Positions 27,958-37,376 of a stretch of DNA of 37,574 nucleotides are shown here, piece after piece. Location: positions 1 to 37,574 of the forward strand of contig JAAXHW010000010.1 of assembly GCA_012270675.1 (NCBI GenBank). Reading direction: 5' to 3'. This DNA is from Candidatus Latescibacterota bacterium (lineage in GTDB: Bacteria > Latescibacterota > UBA2968 > GCA-2709665). Position numbers and translations under genes: made by a program. Numbering within the stretch: position 1 is the first letter of the stretch; every line of letters starts with the position of its first letter. Below the pieces are notes generated by a model, which had not been told where the DNA came from, made no database searches, and saw only the letters and a program-made list of their open reading frames with translations.

Positions 27958-28861
27958 AACCGTTGGCTCATCAGGCCCTGATGGGCATAGTGCCAGTCTT
28001 CGATGTGGTTGAGGATGACAGCGGAGGTGAGGGCACCGTCGTTTTTCAGGCCCAGGGTGTTGTGGATGTCGACGATTTTCTCATCGGCGTGGACGCGCGT
28101 GCGGATGAATGCGTTCCATTCGTCTACCGGCCCCCGGTCGATTTCTCCGCCGTTCTGTTCGAGCACCCAGGCTTCGAACCGGAGGTAGGTGGGCAGGGTT
28201 TCGCGGATGTGCGCGACAGCGGCATCGGGCTCGATTTTAAGGGCGCGCAAGACCCTGGGGTCCAGGCCGCTTTCGGTCATGTCGGGATAGTCGGGGTGGA
28301 GGAGGCCCCTGGCTTTGAGAAGAATTTTGAGCCAGGTCCTGGGCAACTGGCAGACCTCGAGGGGGCCGTAGTCGATGCTGGCGATGAGGGGGACGACCTG
28401 CCCGCCCAGACCGGAAAAGTCGCCGTTGAGGTCGCGCCTGTAAAAGAGCTGCCAGTCCTGCATGCTGTTGAGGACGACAGCGGAGGTGATGTTGACGTCG
28501 TCTCCAAAGCCGATGTCGCCGTAGGTTTCGGCGATCTTTTCCGGACGGGTGTGAATCCGCGTACGCACGGCTTCGTTCCATTCCATCCCTCCACAGCGTC
28601 CCAGTCGAGCGATCCGCCACTCTGGTCGAGCACCCAGGCTTCGAATTCCAGGTAGTTTGGCAGCGTATCGCGCAGGTGGGCCAGGGTGGTCTCTTTGTCC
28701 AGGTCCAGGACGCTCAGAACGGCGTCGTCCAGGCCGTTGCTGCAATCGGGGTATTCCTCATCCAGGAGATCGGTTTTGCGGAGGAAAACTTTCCACCAGA
28801 AGCGGGGCAACTGGCAAATTTTGAGAGGACCGTAACAGATGCTGCTGATGAGTGGGATCAC
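27954..28861 (-). pseudogene. Tandem-duplicated small-domain protein (DUF5069-like by eye), reading frame interrupted between CATTC/CATCC near 28579-28588
   Basis: GTG start 28861 preceded by AAAGGAG. Copy 1: MIPLISSICYGPLKICQLPRFWWKVF...LPNYLEFEAWVLDQSGG in one frame; its C-terminal part (EWNEAVRTRIH...NITSAVVLNSMQDW) lies in another frame and continues into copy 2 (PLIASIDYGPLEVCQLPRTWLKIL...LPTYLRFEAWVLEQNGG...EWNAFIRTRVH...LTSAVILNHIEDW). Confidence 0.75.
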
Positions 28862-28894
28862 GGGAGATCTCCTTTGACGCACGTTGTTTTGCAT

Positions 28895-30367
28895 TCAGTC
28901 AACCGGATCGAGCGGATACAGCGGTTTGGGGCGGTTGTAGTAGGTGAAGGACTCCGGGCCGGCGGCGCTCGCGCCGGGGGTGTCCACCGGGATGACTTTG
29001 GCGGAGACGGGGTCGTAGGCCGCGCGCGGGGCGGTGGCGCCTTTGACGACGATGATTTGCCGGGTTTCCGGGCGGATGCCCAGGCTTAAGATCTGCTGGA
29101 GACTCATGGGGGCCTCCCGGAGGCTGTTGAGGACGATGAGGTGGCCCTCGGGGGTTTCGACAACGGCGGTGAGGCCCGTATTGTGGAAGCGCCTGCCGCC
29201 GTGACGGGGTTCGGGTTCGATGTATTTTCCATCGGCGATCATGCGCACCCGGCCCTGGATGGAGACCGGTTCGCCGTGACGGCTGTCGGTTTTGCCGCCG
29301 ACGTCCAGTTTGACGGTGTTCAGGACGCCCGCACCCGCGCAGGCCCGGACGGCTTCGGGGTCGTAGAGGACGATCAGGCAGTCCGGGACGCCCTGTTTGA
29401 GGATTTCGGAGAGGAGGATGGTGGAATCGCCGGGACTGCCGCCGCCGATGTTGTCGCCGCAGTCCATCAGGCTGACGGGCCGGGTCGGATGTGCGGCGGC
29501 TTCGCGTACGGCGGTTTCCGGGTCGGGGAGGGTCGCATTCAGCGCCTCCCGACGCTCCCAGACGAAGTCGGCGAGGCGCTGGGCCTCAGCTTCGGCGCGG
29601 TCCCTGTCTCCGTCGGCGACGACGATGGCGGTGGGGCCCATTTCGGCCACGTCGGCGTAGATGTAGCCGGGGGCGAAGGAGGCCGAGAGGATGCCGGGGC
29701 TGTTTGCAAGGCGCTCGACTTCGGCGACGATTTCGGCCATGGCGCCCGCGCCGGTGTACTGCTGGACGATGTGGAGCAGGAGGGGCGGTTTGCGCAGGGC
29801 CTGGACGGGATGGACGTCTCCCCGGACGGTTTGTGCGATGAGGACGGCGGCTTCTAAACCCCGGTCGCGCTGTTTGATGTGGGGGTAGGTCCGGTAGGTG
29901 ATGGTTGCGGTGGCGTTGCCGACCATCCGGGGGGAGACATTGGTGTGCAGGTCCAGGGTGAGGATAACGGGGAAGTCAGGCCCCAGTTCGACGCGGAGCC
30001 GCTGCATGGTCTCCCCATCGGCGTCGGGATGGGCGTCGCAGACCATCGCGCCGTGCAGGGCCAGGAGCAGGCCGTCGAGGGGGCCGGCCTGTCTGAGGCC
30101 GTCGAGGAGGTCGCCTGCGATCTTTTCATAGGTCTCTTCCGTGACCGGGCCGGAAGGGGTTGCCTGGCCCATGAGGATAGGTACGGCTTCGAATCCGTTG
30201 TCTTTCGCCCCCTGGATAAATCCGCCCATTTCGTGGTGGGCGTCTTTCCAGACCGGGATGAGGTCCGGCCCGTATTTGAGGCTGGCGTCCCGGAACTGCT
30301 GCAGGGTTGTGGGGACTTCGGAAAAGGTGTTGGATTCGTGCATAAAACCGGCGAGGGCGATCCGCAT
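28895..30367 (-). CDS. M81 family metallopeptidase (MlrC/microcystinase C-like)
   Basis: MRIALAGFMHESNTFS start, LLALHGAMVCD, LDLHTNVSPRM, DCGDNIGGGSPGDS. Confidence 0.9.
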   Translation of the reverse strand: MRIALAGFMHESNTFSEVPTTLQQFRDASLKYGPDLIPVWKDAHHEMGGFIQGAKDNGFEAVPILMGQATPSGPVTEETYEKIAGDLLDGLRQAGPLDGLLLALHGAMVCDAHPDADGETMQRLRVELGPDFPVILTLDLHTNVSPRMVGNATATITYRTYPHIKQRDRGLEAAVLIAQTVRGDVHPVQALRKPPLLLHIVQQYTGAGAMAEIVAEVERLANSPGILSASFAPGYIYADVAEMGPTAIVVADGDRDRAEAEAQRLADFVWERREALNATLPDPETAVREAAAHPTRPVSLMDCGDNIGGGSPGDSTILLSEILKQGVPDCLIVLYDPEAVRACAGAGVLNTVKLDVGGKTDSRHGEPVSIQGRVRMIADGKYIEPEPRHGGRRFHNTGLTAVVETPEGHLIVLNSLREAPMSLQQILSLGIRPETRQIIVVKGATAPRAAYDPVSAKVIPVDTPGASAAGPESFTYYNRPKPLYPLDPVD

Positions 30368-30375
30368 GTTGGCTC

Positions 30376-31044
30376 CTATAAAACCCGGTATTTCTCCCAG
30401 GCCTCCGCCATGGTTCCGCCTGCGGCGAGGTGTTGGCGGACGTGGTTTTCGGTGGTAACACGCTCGATGGTTTTTTCAATGATTTCGGCTTCGGCCTCTT
30501 TGGGGATGGCGACGATGCCGTCGAAGTCGGCAAAGAGGATGTCGCCGGGGGTGATCTCCACGTGGCCGATTCGGACGGGACAGTCGTAGTCGACAATGCG
30601 CGTGCGGCCGGCGGTGTCGATGGGCGAGGCACCGCGTGCGAAGGTAGGGAATGACATGCTCAGCAGCTTGCGGGCGTCGCGGGTGTAGCCGTCGACGACG
30701 GCGCCCCGGGATTTTCTGGCCCGCATGGCGGTGGCGGTGAGTTCGCCCATGATTCCCGGCTCTCGCTGTTCGGACCAGGTGGCCACGATCAGGCTGTCCC
30801 GTTTGAGCTGATCCACAGCCCTGATGGCCAGTTCGTAGGGGTCTTTCTCGCGAGGGTCGGGGGCATTGAGGAGGGTAGCGGCTCGGCCGGCGGTGACGAA
30901 GTCGGAGCGCAGGGGCCGGATGCCGAGCCGGGGGTCAATGACCTGGTTGCGGAAGCCGGTCTCGTCCAGGCTGTCGGCCAGGGCAGCAGCATAGAAGTGG
31001 GCTTCCATGTAGTCGAACAGTTCGGTCTCGGTCTTGAACGTCAT
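30376..31044 (-). CDS. RraA-like family protein
   Basis: GELTATAMRARKSRGAVVDGYTRDARKL, GHVEITPGDILFADFDGIVAIP. Confidence 0.88.
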   Translation of the reverse strand: MTFKTETELFDYMEAHFYAAALADSLDETGFRNQVIDPRLGIRPLRSDFVTAGRAATLLNAPDPREKDPYELAIRAVDQLKRDSLIVATWSEQREPGIMGELTATAMRARKSRGAVVDGYTRDARKLLSMSFPTFARGASPIDTAGRTRIVDYDCPVRIGHVEITPGDILFADFDGIVAIPKEAEAEIIEKTIERVTTENHVRQHLAAGGTMAEAWEKYRVL

Positions 31045-31059
31045 TCAGGGCCTCCCGCT

Positions 31060-32124
31060 TCAGGGAATGAAGCTGGTCTTTTCGCCTACATTCAGGATGA
31101 ACTCTGTCAGCAGTTTGACGGTGTGGTCCAGGTCCTGCAGGGACAGGATTTCGACGGGGGTGTGCATATAGCGCAGGGGCACGCTGACCAGGCCGGTGGC
31201 CACACCGCTGCGGGTGAGCTGCATAGCGTTGGCGTCGGTGCCGGTGCCCCCGGGCGCGGCGGAGACCTGGTAGGGGATTCCGGCTTTCTCTGCGGCGGCA
31301 CCGAGGTGGTTGAAGACCACGGGGTTGACGTTGGCGCCCCGCGTAATGACGGGGCCGCCGCCGATTCTGACGTCTCCTTCCTTGCGTTTGTCGGTGCCGG
31401 GATGGTCCGTTGCGCAGGTGACGTCCAGGGCGATGCCGACGAGCGGGTCGATCCCGTACGCACTGGTCCGGGCTCCTCGCAGGCCGACCTCCTCCTGCAC
31501 GGTGGCCACCGCGTAGAGCGCCGCCTCTGGCTTTTTCCTGGATTGGCTGACGCAGCGCAGGGTCTCGGCCACGATGTAGGCGCCCATTTTGTTGTCGAAC
31601 CCGCGGGAGACGGCCAGGCTGCCACGCAGCGGTTCAAAGTTGGCATCGTAGGTGATGGGATCGCCGATGGCCACGCGTTTTCTGGCCTCTTTGCCGTCTT
31701 TGACGCCGATGTCGATCCACAGATCGTGCTTCTCCGGGACCTTTTTACGTTCTCCTTCGTTCATCAGGTGGATCGGCTTTTTGCCGATGACACCCAACAC
31801 CGGTCCGGACTTCGTGTGAATGCGCACCTTGCGGCCGGGCACGATGCCCAGGTCGAATCCGCCGATGGTTTCGATGTAGAGATAGCCGTCGTCGTCAATG
31901 TGGATGATCTGAAAACCCAGTTCGTCCATATGACCGGCCAGCATGATGCGCGGGGCACCGCTTTTGTTGCACACGGCGATGGCGTTGCCGTGCAGGTCCA
32001 CGGTCACCCCGTCCGCGACCTTTTCGACTTCCGCTTTCCAGACTTCACGGACAGGTCCCTCGTAGCCCGAAGGGCCCGGCGCGTTGACGAGGGCTTCCAA
32101 AAAGGCCCTGGATGCTTGACGCAT
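31060..32124 (-). CDS. M42 family metallopeptidase (glutamyl aminopeptidase/endoglucanase-like)
   Basis: GPSGYEGPVREVW, MLAGHMDELGFQIIHIDDDGYL, FDNKMGAYIVAE, VQEEVGLRGARTSAY; ATG 32124. Confidence 0.92.
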   Translation of the reverse strand: MRQASRAFLEALVNAPGPSGYEGPVREVWKAEVEKVADGVTVDLHGNAIAVCNKSGAPRIMLAGHMDELGFQIIHIDDDGYLYIETIGGFDLGIVPGRKVRIHTKSGPVLGVIGKKPIHLMNEGERKKVPEKHDLWIDIGVKDGKEARKRVAIGDPITYDANFEPLRGSLAVSRGFDNKMGAYIVAETLRCVSQSRKKPEAALYAVATVQEEVGLRGARTSAYGIDPLVGIALDVTCATDHPGTDKRKEGDVRIGGGPVITRGANVNPVVFNHLGAAAEKAGIPYQVSAAPGGTGTDANAMQLTRSGVATGLVSVPLRYMHTPVEILSLQDLDHTVKLLTEFILNVGEKTSFIP

Positions 32125-32167
32125 GGCATACCCTTTCTGAGGGTTTAAAATTTGGGACCGTTTGCAG

Positions 32168-32196
32168 TTGACGGATGCAGAATCTCTCTCTATATT
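32168..32196 (+). promoter_or_regulatory. Candidate sigma70-like promoter for the membrane protein/PolX cluster
   Basis: TTGACG-N17-TATATT. Confidence 0.5.
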
Positions 32197-32333
32197 CCCG
32201 GTAGCGTGTAGAGGACCTACAAAATAACGACTGTCTCCCAAATGTCCATAGAAATTTGAGGCTTCCTGGTACAATTCTGCGGTGGTAAACAAGGGGACGT
32301 ACCCATGCGAATCCAAATCCGGGGAGGTCCAGG

Positions 32334-32924
32334 GTGAGACGCGAGGAGCCGCAGCAGGGGGCTTCCGAAGGCATAAGGGCAACGACGATGCAGGCTGCGA
32401 TTATGGCGATGGGACTGGTGACCCTACCGATGCTGCTGGTATCTTTCGGGATGGGATATGCAATGTCTTTGGGGTGGATGGATGTGGAGGTGGGCACCCA
32501 TGTGCGGGTAGGGCTGATAACGGCGATTCTGACGGTTTTAACCCATACGACGACGATGTTTTATTTTTTGGGGACAGGGGCGGCGATCAAGGCGGAGGTG
32601 CGGGAGCGGAATCTGGACGCCGTGTTTCTGGCCCGGGCAAGGGCGTTTAAAGGGGCGTTTTTCTACTGGCTGACGTTTGGGATTCTGTTGATTATGGCAA
32701 CTGCGATGATCGGGGGAGGCGTCCACGCCGATCTGCTGCGGCCGAATCCAGAAGCGGGCCGGTCGATGTTTGCCATTGCACACGAAGCGCTGGCGATTAT
32801 CAGTCTGGTGGTCAACCTGGTTGCCCTGATCCAGACGCCTGTCAATATTGCGAGGAACAATCGGTTGCTGGATGAGGTGGGGGAGACCAGAGGCGGGGAG
32901 GCAGGGGAGCGTTTGGAGTTGTAG
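32334..32924 (+). CDS. Hypothetical integral membrane protein
   Basis: 196-aa ORF with about 4 hydrophobic segments; same strand and close to the PolX gene. Confidence 0.65.
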   Translation: MRREEPQQGASEGIRATTMQAAIMAMGLVTLPMLLVSFGMGYAMSLGWMDVEVGTHVRVGLITAILTVLTHTTTMFYFLGTGAAIKAEVRERNLDAVFLARARAFKGAFFYWLTFGILLIMATAMIGGGVHADLLRPNPEAGRSMFAIAHEALAIISLVVNLVALIQTPVNIARNNRLLDEVGETRGGEAGERLEL

Positions 32925-32953
32925 TGAGTCGGGTGTTGTGAGGGGTACCCCAA

Positions 32954-34669
32954 ATGGACAACAAAGATGTCGCTGCGGCGCTGGAAGAGGTGGCGACGCT
33001 GATGGAGTTGAAGGGGGAGAATGCGTTCCGGTGCCGGGCTTATACGAATGCGGCCAGGCAGGTTGAGATGCTTCGGGAGCCTGTGAAGGAGCTGGTTGAG
33101 CGGGGGGAGCTGGATTCGGTTCGGGGGATTGGGAAGGGGCTTGTGCGAGATATTACGGAACTGGTGCAGACGGGGCAGATGGACGCTTATCAGAAACTGG
33201 TGGATTCCATACCCGAAGGGCTCCTGGAGATGCTGGAGATCCCGGGGCTTGGGGCCAAACGGGTGCGGACGATTTATGAAAATCTGGGGATTTCGGATGT
33301 GGACGGGCTGGCAAAGGCCTGTGAGGCGGGGGCGGTGGAGAAGCTGAGCGGGTTCGGCAAGAAGACGGCGGAGCGCATCCTGCAGGGGATCGACTTTCTG
33401 CAACAGCACCGGGGGCGGTTTCTCTACAGTACGGCGCTGGCAGAGGCGGAGAAGATGCGGGCGTATTTGCTGGAGCAGCCAGGCGTGATCCGGCTGGAGG
33501 TGGCCGGAAGCATCCGACGCTGTAAGGAGACGACCAAAGACGTGGATGTGGTGGCCAGTTCGGAGGATCCGGCCGGGCTGGCCGAGGCCTTTGTGAATTG
33601 CGACGGGGTGAAACAGGTGACGGGACAGGGCGAGACCAGGGTCAGCGTGGTGTTGACATCGGGGATGCAGGCGGATTTGCGGACTGTGGGCGACGAGAAT
33701 TTTCCGTATACGCTGCATCATTTTACCGGGAGCCAGGAGCACAATACGCTGATGCGTCAGCGGGCCAGAGACAGGGGGATGAAGCTGAACGAGTACGGGC
33801 TTTTCAAGGGGGAGGAGCGGGTGCCCTGTGAGGATGAGACGGCACTTTTCAAGGCGCTGGGATTGGCCTATATCCCACCGGAGCTCCGAGAGGGGCTGGG
33901 AGAGATCGAGGAGGCGGAACAGGGGGATTTTTCCGGTTTGGTGTGTATGGAAGATCTGTTGGGGACGCTACATGTGCATACCACGCACAGCGATGGACGG
34001 GCGGATGTAGAGGCGATGGCCCGCGCAGCGGCCGGCCTCGGGTACCACTACATCGGCATCTGTGACCACAGCCAGGCGGCGGCCTATGCCAACGGGTTGA
34101 CGGAGGATCGGGTGCGGGCGCAGTGGAAGGAGATCGACCGGGTCAACAAAGCGCTGAAGGACATCCGGGTGCTGAAGGGGGTTGAGGTGGATATTTTGGG
34201 GGATGGACAGCTCGATTTTGAGGACGGTTTTCTTGCCGAGTTCGACCTGGTGGTGGCTTCGGTGCATTCGAGGTTTACCATGTCCGAGGCAGAGGCGACG
34301 GAGCGGATCGTTCGGGCGGTGCAAAACCCGCACGTAGATATTCTGGGACACCCGACCGGGCGGTTGCTTCTGTCACGGGAGGGGTATGCCCTGGATGTCC
34401 ACGCGGTCATCGATGCGGCCGCCGAATCCGGAACGGCAATGGAGCTAAACGCCAATCCCCACCGGCTGGACCTGGACTGGCGATATCTGGGGTACGCACG
34501 GGCGCAGGGCGTGAAGATTTCGATCAATACAGATGCGCACAGCGTGGCGGGTCTGGCGCACATGGGCTATGGGGTAGGGATGGCGCGGAAGGGGGGACTC
34601 AGGAGAGATGACGTGCTCAACACGACAGCGGTGGCTGATCTGCTGGCGCATTTAAGGAGATTGGATTGA
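32954..34669 (+). CDS. polX: DNA polymerase X family with C-terminal PHP domain
   Basis: HhH segments (GIGKGLVRDI, IPGLGAKRVRTIY), GSIRRCKETTKDVDVV and QADLRTV catalytic Asp motifs, PHP domain LHVHTTHSDGRAD...GICDHSQ. Confidence 0.94.
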   Translation: MDNKDVAAALEEVATLMELKGENAFRCRAYTNAARQVEMLREPVKELVERGELDSVRGIGKGLVRDITELVQTGQMDAYQKLVDSIPEGLLEMLEIPGLGAKRVRTIYENLGISDVDGLAKACEAGAVEKLSGFGKKTAERILQGIDFLQQHRGRFLYSTALAEAEKMRAYLLEQPGVIRLEVAGSIRRCKETTKDVDVVASSEDPAGLAEAFVNCDGVKQVTGQGETRVSVVLTSGMQADLRTVGDENFPYTLHHFTGSQEHNTLMRQRARDRGMKLNEYGLFKGEERVPCEDETALFKALGLAYIPPELREGLGEIEEAEQGDFSGLVCMEDLLGTLHVHTTHSDGRADVEAMARAAAGLGYHYIGICDHSQAAAYANGLTEDRVRAQWKEIDRVNKALKDIRVLKGVEVDILGDGQLDFEDGFLAEFDLVVASVHSRFTMSEAEATERIVRAVQNPHVDILGHPTGRLLLSREGYALDVHAVIDAAAESGTAMELNANPHRLDLDWRYLGYARAQGVKISINTDAHSVAGLAHMGYGVGMARKGGLRRDDVLNTTAVADLLAHLRRLD

Positions 34670-34686
34670 ATCCTGGACGTAGAAGA

Positions 34687-35283
34687 ATGGGTGAGGGCAT
34701 ATCGGGGGGGAAGGCGCGTGAAATTACGGTTGTTTCAGGGCTGCCCCGCTCCGGCACGTCAATGATGATGCAGATGCTTGAGGCCGGGGGCATGGAAGTC
34801 CTGACCGATCGACTCAGGGCGGCGGATGAAGACAATTTGAAGGGGTATTATGAATTTGAAAAGGTCAAGGAACTGAAGCACGACCCGTCCTGGCTGGACG
34901 AGAGCAGGGGCAGGGTGGTCAAGATTGTCTCGGAGCTTTTGAAGTATTTACCCGCGGAATATCCTTACAAGATTATCTTTATGAAAAGGAAGATGGAGGA
35001 AGTTCTGGCTTCCCAGCACCAGATGCTTATCAGGAGGGGCGCTGTGTCTGCCGATCCTGTGGGTGAGGAAAAAATGGCGGGGATATTTCAGAAACACCTG
35101 AGAGGGGTTGAGGCCTGGTTGGCGAGGCAGCCGAATATGAATGTTTTTTACGCCGATTACAATAAGATCTTAGAGCACCCGGAGCACTGGGTCGAACGGA
35201 TCAACCGATTTCTTGAACACAGGCTCGATTCAAAGGGGATGGTGGGGGGTGTTGAACCGGCGCTGTACAGGCAGCGGCGGTAG
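34687..35283 (+). CDS. Sulfotransferase-like protein
   Basis: ITVVSGLPRSGTSMMMQMLEAGGM (5'-phosphosulfate-binding loop); ATG 34687 or TTG 34666 (overlapping the polX stop). Confidence 0.8.
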   Translation: MGEGISGGKAREITVVSGLPRSGTSMMMQMLEAGGMEVLTDRLRAADEDNLKGYYEFEKVKELKHDPSWLDESRGRVVKIVSELLKYLPAEYPYKIIFMKRKMEEVLASQHQMLIRRGAVSADPVGEEKMAGIFQKHLRGVEAWLARQPNMNVFYADYNKILEHPEHWVERINRFLEHRLDSKGMVGGVEPALYRQRR

Positions 35284-35294
35284 GGGAGCGCACA

Positions 35295-35972
35295 ATGATG
35301 AACGGCCCCCGGTTTCCAGTAGAAGAAAATGTAAAGGGGCGGCAGGCCCGGACTCGAAAAATTATCGCCCGGTTAAAAGCGCTGTTTCCAGATGCAAACT
35401 GTTCGCTGGTCTACTCCAATCCACTGGAGTTGCTGATCGCTACGATTCTGTCGGCACAGTGTACGGACGAGCGGGTGAACCGCGTGACACCGGGTCTTTT
35501 TCGGAGGTACCCGGCCGCAGCGGATTACGCGGAGGCCCCCATAGAGGAGCTGGAGCAGGCCATCCGCTCTACCGGATTTTTCCGGAACAAGGCGAAGGCC
35601 ATCCGGGCGTGCTGCCGGACGCTGGTGGAACGGCACGGGGGCGAGGTTCCGGCTTCTATGGAGGCGCTGACCGCGCTGGAGGGGGTCGGCCGAAAGACCG
35701 CCAATGTGGTGCTGGGCAACGCGTTTGATACGGCGGAAGGGGTGGTGGTGGATACCCACGTGCGGCGGATTTCCAACCGGCTGGAGTTGACCGGGCACCA
35801 GGACCCGGTCAAAATTGAGGAGGATCTGATGGTGCTGGTACCCAGAGCGGACTGGACGGTTTTTTCCCACCTTTTGATTCGCCACGGGCGGGCAACCTGC
35901 ACCGCCCGGTCCCCTGCCTGCGAGGCGTGTGAGATCGGGGTGCTCTGCCCTTCGTGTAAGAGCGAGGCGTAA
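35295..35972 (+). CDS. nth: Endonuclease III
   Basis: LLIATILSAQCTDERVN, LEGVGRKTANVVLGNAFD, VDTHVRRISNRL, Fe-S cluster Cys pattern C-x6-C-x2-C-x5-C (CTARSPACEACEIGVLC). Confidence 0.95.
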   Translation: MMNGPRFPVEENVKGRQARTRKIIARLKALFPDANCSLVYSNPLELLIATILSAQCTDERVNRVTPGLFRRYPAAADYAEAPIEELEQAIRSTGFFRNKAKAIRACCRTLVERHGGEVPASMEALTALEGVGRKTANVVLGNAFDTAEGVVVDTHVRRISNRLELTGHQDPVKIEEDLMVLVPRADWTVFSHLLIRHGRATCTARSPACEACEIGVLCPSCKSEA

Positions 35973-36043
35973 GCGGTTGGGTTGCGTTGAAAGAAAAAAG
36001 GTCGTCCAGTTGTAACCCTTATACAGGAGGTTCAGATAGGCTT

Positions 36044-36502
36044 ATGGCCAAGAAAACGGCGAAAAAAGCGGCCAGGAGAATGCCTCAAGAGAAGCTGACT
36101 TTTTACCAAAATTTGCTCTTAAATCGGAAGAAAGAGCTTTTAAAACAGGTGCTTACGCAGGATGATGATATCGACGAATTGCGGGGCGATCATTCGGCCG
36201 ACCCACTCGATATGGCGGGCTACGCGTCCTCTTTGGAGTTGATGTCTACCCTGGGAAACAACGAGAGAGTCGAACTGGCGGAAATCGACCATGCGCTGGC
36301 GAAGATCGAGAACGGGACCTACGGGATCTGTGAGGACTCCGGAGAGCCGATCAATGAAGCCCGTTTAAAAGCGATCCCGACCGCGCGGTATACTCTGGAG
36401 TGCCAGGAGATACGGGAGAGAAATCCTTCGGTGGTGGACCGCCCAAGACGCCGCGTGCTTACAACCGAAGATCTCCCGTTGAGCAGCGACGACGATTCGT
36501 AA
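36044..36502 (+). CDS. DksA/TraR-family protein with degenerate C4 zinc finger
   Basis: ADPLDMAGYASSLELMSTLGNNERVELAEIDHALAKIENGTYGICEDSGEPINEARLKAIPTARYTLECQE; AGGAGG upstream of the ATG. Confidence 0.88.
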   Translation: MAKKTAKKAARRMPQEKLTFYQNLLLNRKKELLKQVLTQDDDIDELRGDHSADPLDMAGYASSLELMSTLGNNERVELAEIDHALAKIENGTYGICEDSGEPINEARLKAIPTARYTLECQEIRERNPSVVDRPRRRVLTTEDLPLSSDDDS

Positions 36503-36530
36503 TTTCTGTCCTTTGCAGCAGAAAAAAGGT

Positions 36531-36566
36531 GGGACGATCCGTTTTTGAGGATCGTCCCGTTTTTTT
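36531..36566 (+). terminator. Rho-independent terminator, probably bidirectional
   Basis: GGGACGATCC-gttttt-ga-GGATCGTCCC followed by GTTTTTTT; A-tract (gaaaaaagg) on the other side gives a U-tract for the minus-strand gene. Confidence 0.93.
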
Positions 36567-36594
36567 AGCACAAGGCGCCCGTGGCAGACAGGTC

Positions 36595-37356
36595 CTATCC
36601 CCTCACGGCCTGGACCATGTTCCGACAGCCGTGGAGGTAGATGCCGGTGTCCACAGAGAGAGCCACATAGCGCACACCCGCGTCAATCCAGCGTTTGGCT
36701 GCTTCGGGGCTGTCGGCAAAGGTGCCCACGGTCAGGCCGGCCCTGTCGATCTGTACTGCGGCCTCTTTCATTCGATCCACCACCCGGGGGTCGTTGACCT
36801 GGCCGGGGATACCGAGGGATTGTGAAAGGTCGTAGGGGCCCAGAAAGATGACGTCGAGGCCGGAAACAGCGGTGATCTCTCTCAGGTTTTCAAGGCCTTC
36901 TACGCCTTCTACGTGGATTAAGACCATCGATTCTTCGTTGAGCCGATCAAAGATCTGAGGGCCGTGGGCAAAATAGCGGGCCGCCCTGGTGTAGGGAGAT
37001 ACGCCGCGCAGTCCCAGGGGGGCGTACTTGGCCGCACGGACGAGGGCCTCAGCGTCGGCTTTTGAGCAGATCTGGGGAACCTGCACGCCCGCCGCGCCGA
37101 TATCGAGGGCCCGGAGGACCTGCGGCGGGTCGTTCTCCCGAATCCGGACGATCGGGGTGATGCCCGCGCCGTGCGCCACCCGGCAGAGGTCTTCTGCGGT
37201 TGGAATGTCGAGGGGGCCGTGTTCGGTGTCGATGATGACGAAGTCGAATCCGGCATAGGCCGCAATTTCGATGAGGGCACCGGAGCCGAGGTTGACGAAG
37301 GGGCCCAGGACCACCTCTCCATTTTTGAGCTTGGCCTTGAGTTTGTTCTCGGACAT
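36595..37356 (-). CDS. HpcH/HpaI aldolase (2-keto-3-deoxy acid aldolase-like)
   Basis: LKNGEVVLGPFVNLGSGALIEIAAYAGFDFVIIDTEHGPLD, VRIRENDPPQVLRALDIGAAGVQVPQI, DVIFLGPYDLSQSLGIPGQ; RBS GGAGG before ATG 37356. Confidence 0.93.
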   Translation of the reverse strand: MSENKLKAKLKNGEVVLGPFVNLGSGALIEIAAYAGFDFVIIDTEHGPLDIPTAEDLCRVAHGAGITPIVRIRENDPPQVLRALDIGAAGVQVPQICSKADAEALVRAAKYAPLGLRGVSPYTRAARYFAHGPQIFDRLNEESMVLIHVEGVEGLENLREITAVSGLDVIFLGPYDLSQSLGIPGQVNDPRVVDRMKEAAVQIDRAGLTVGTFADSPEAAKRWIDAGVRYVALSVDTGIYLHGCRNMVQAVRG

Positions 37357-37376
37357 GGAACCTCCAGAGCAGAAAA

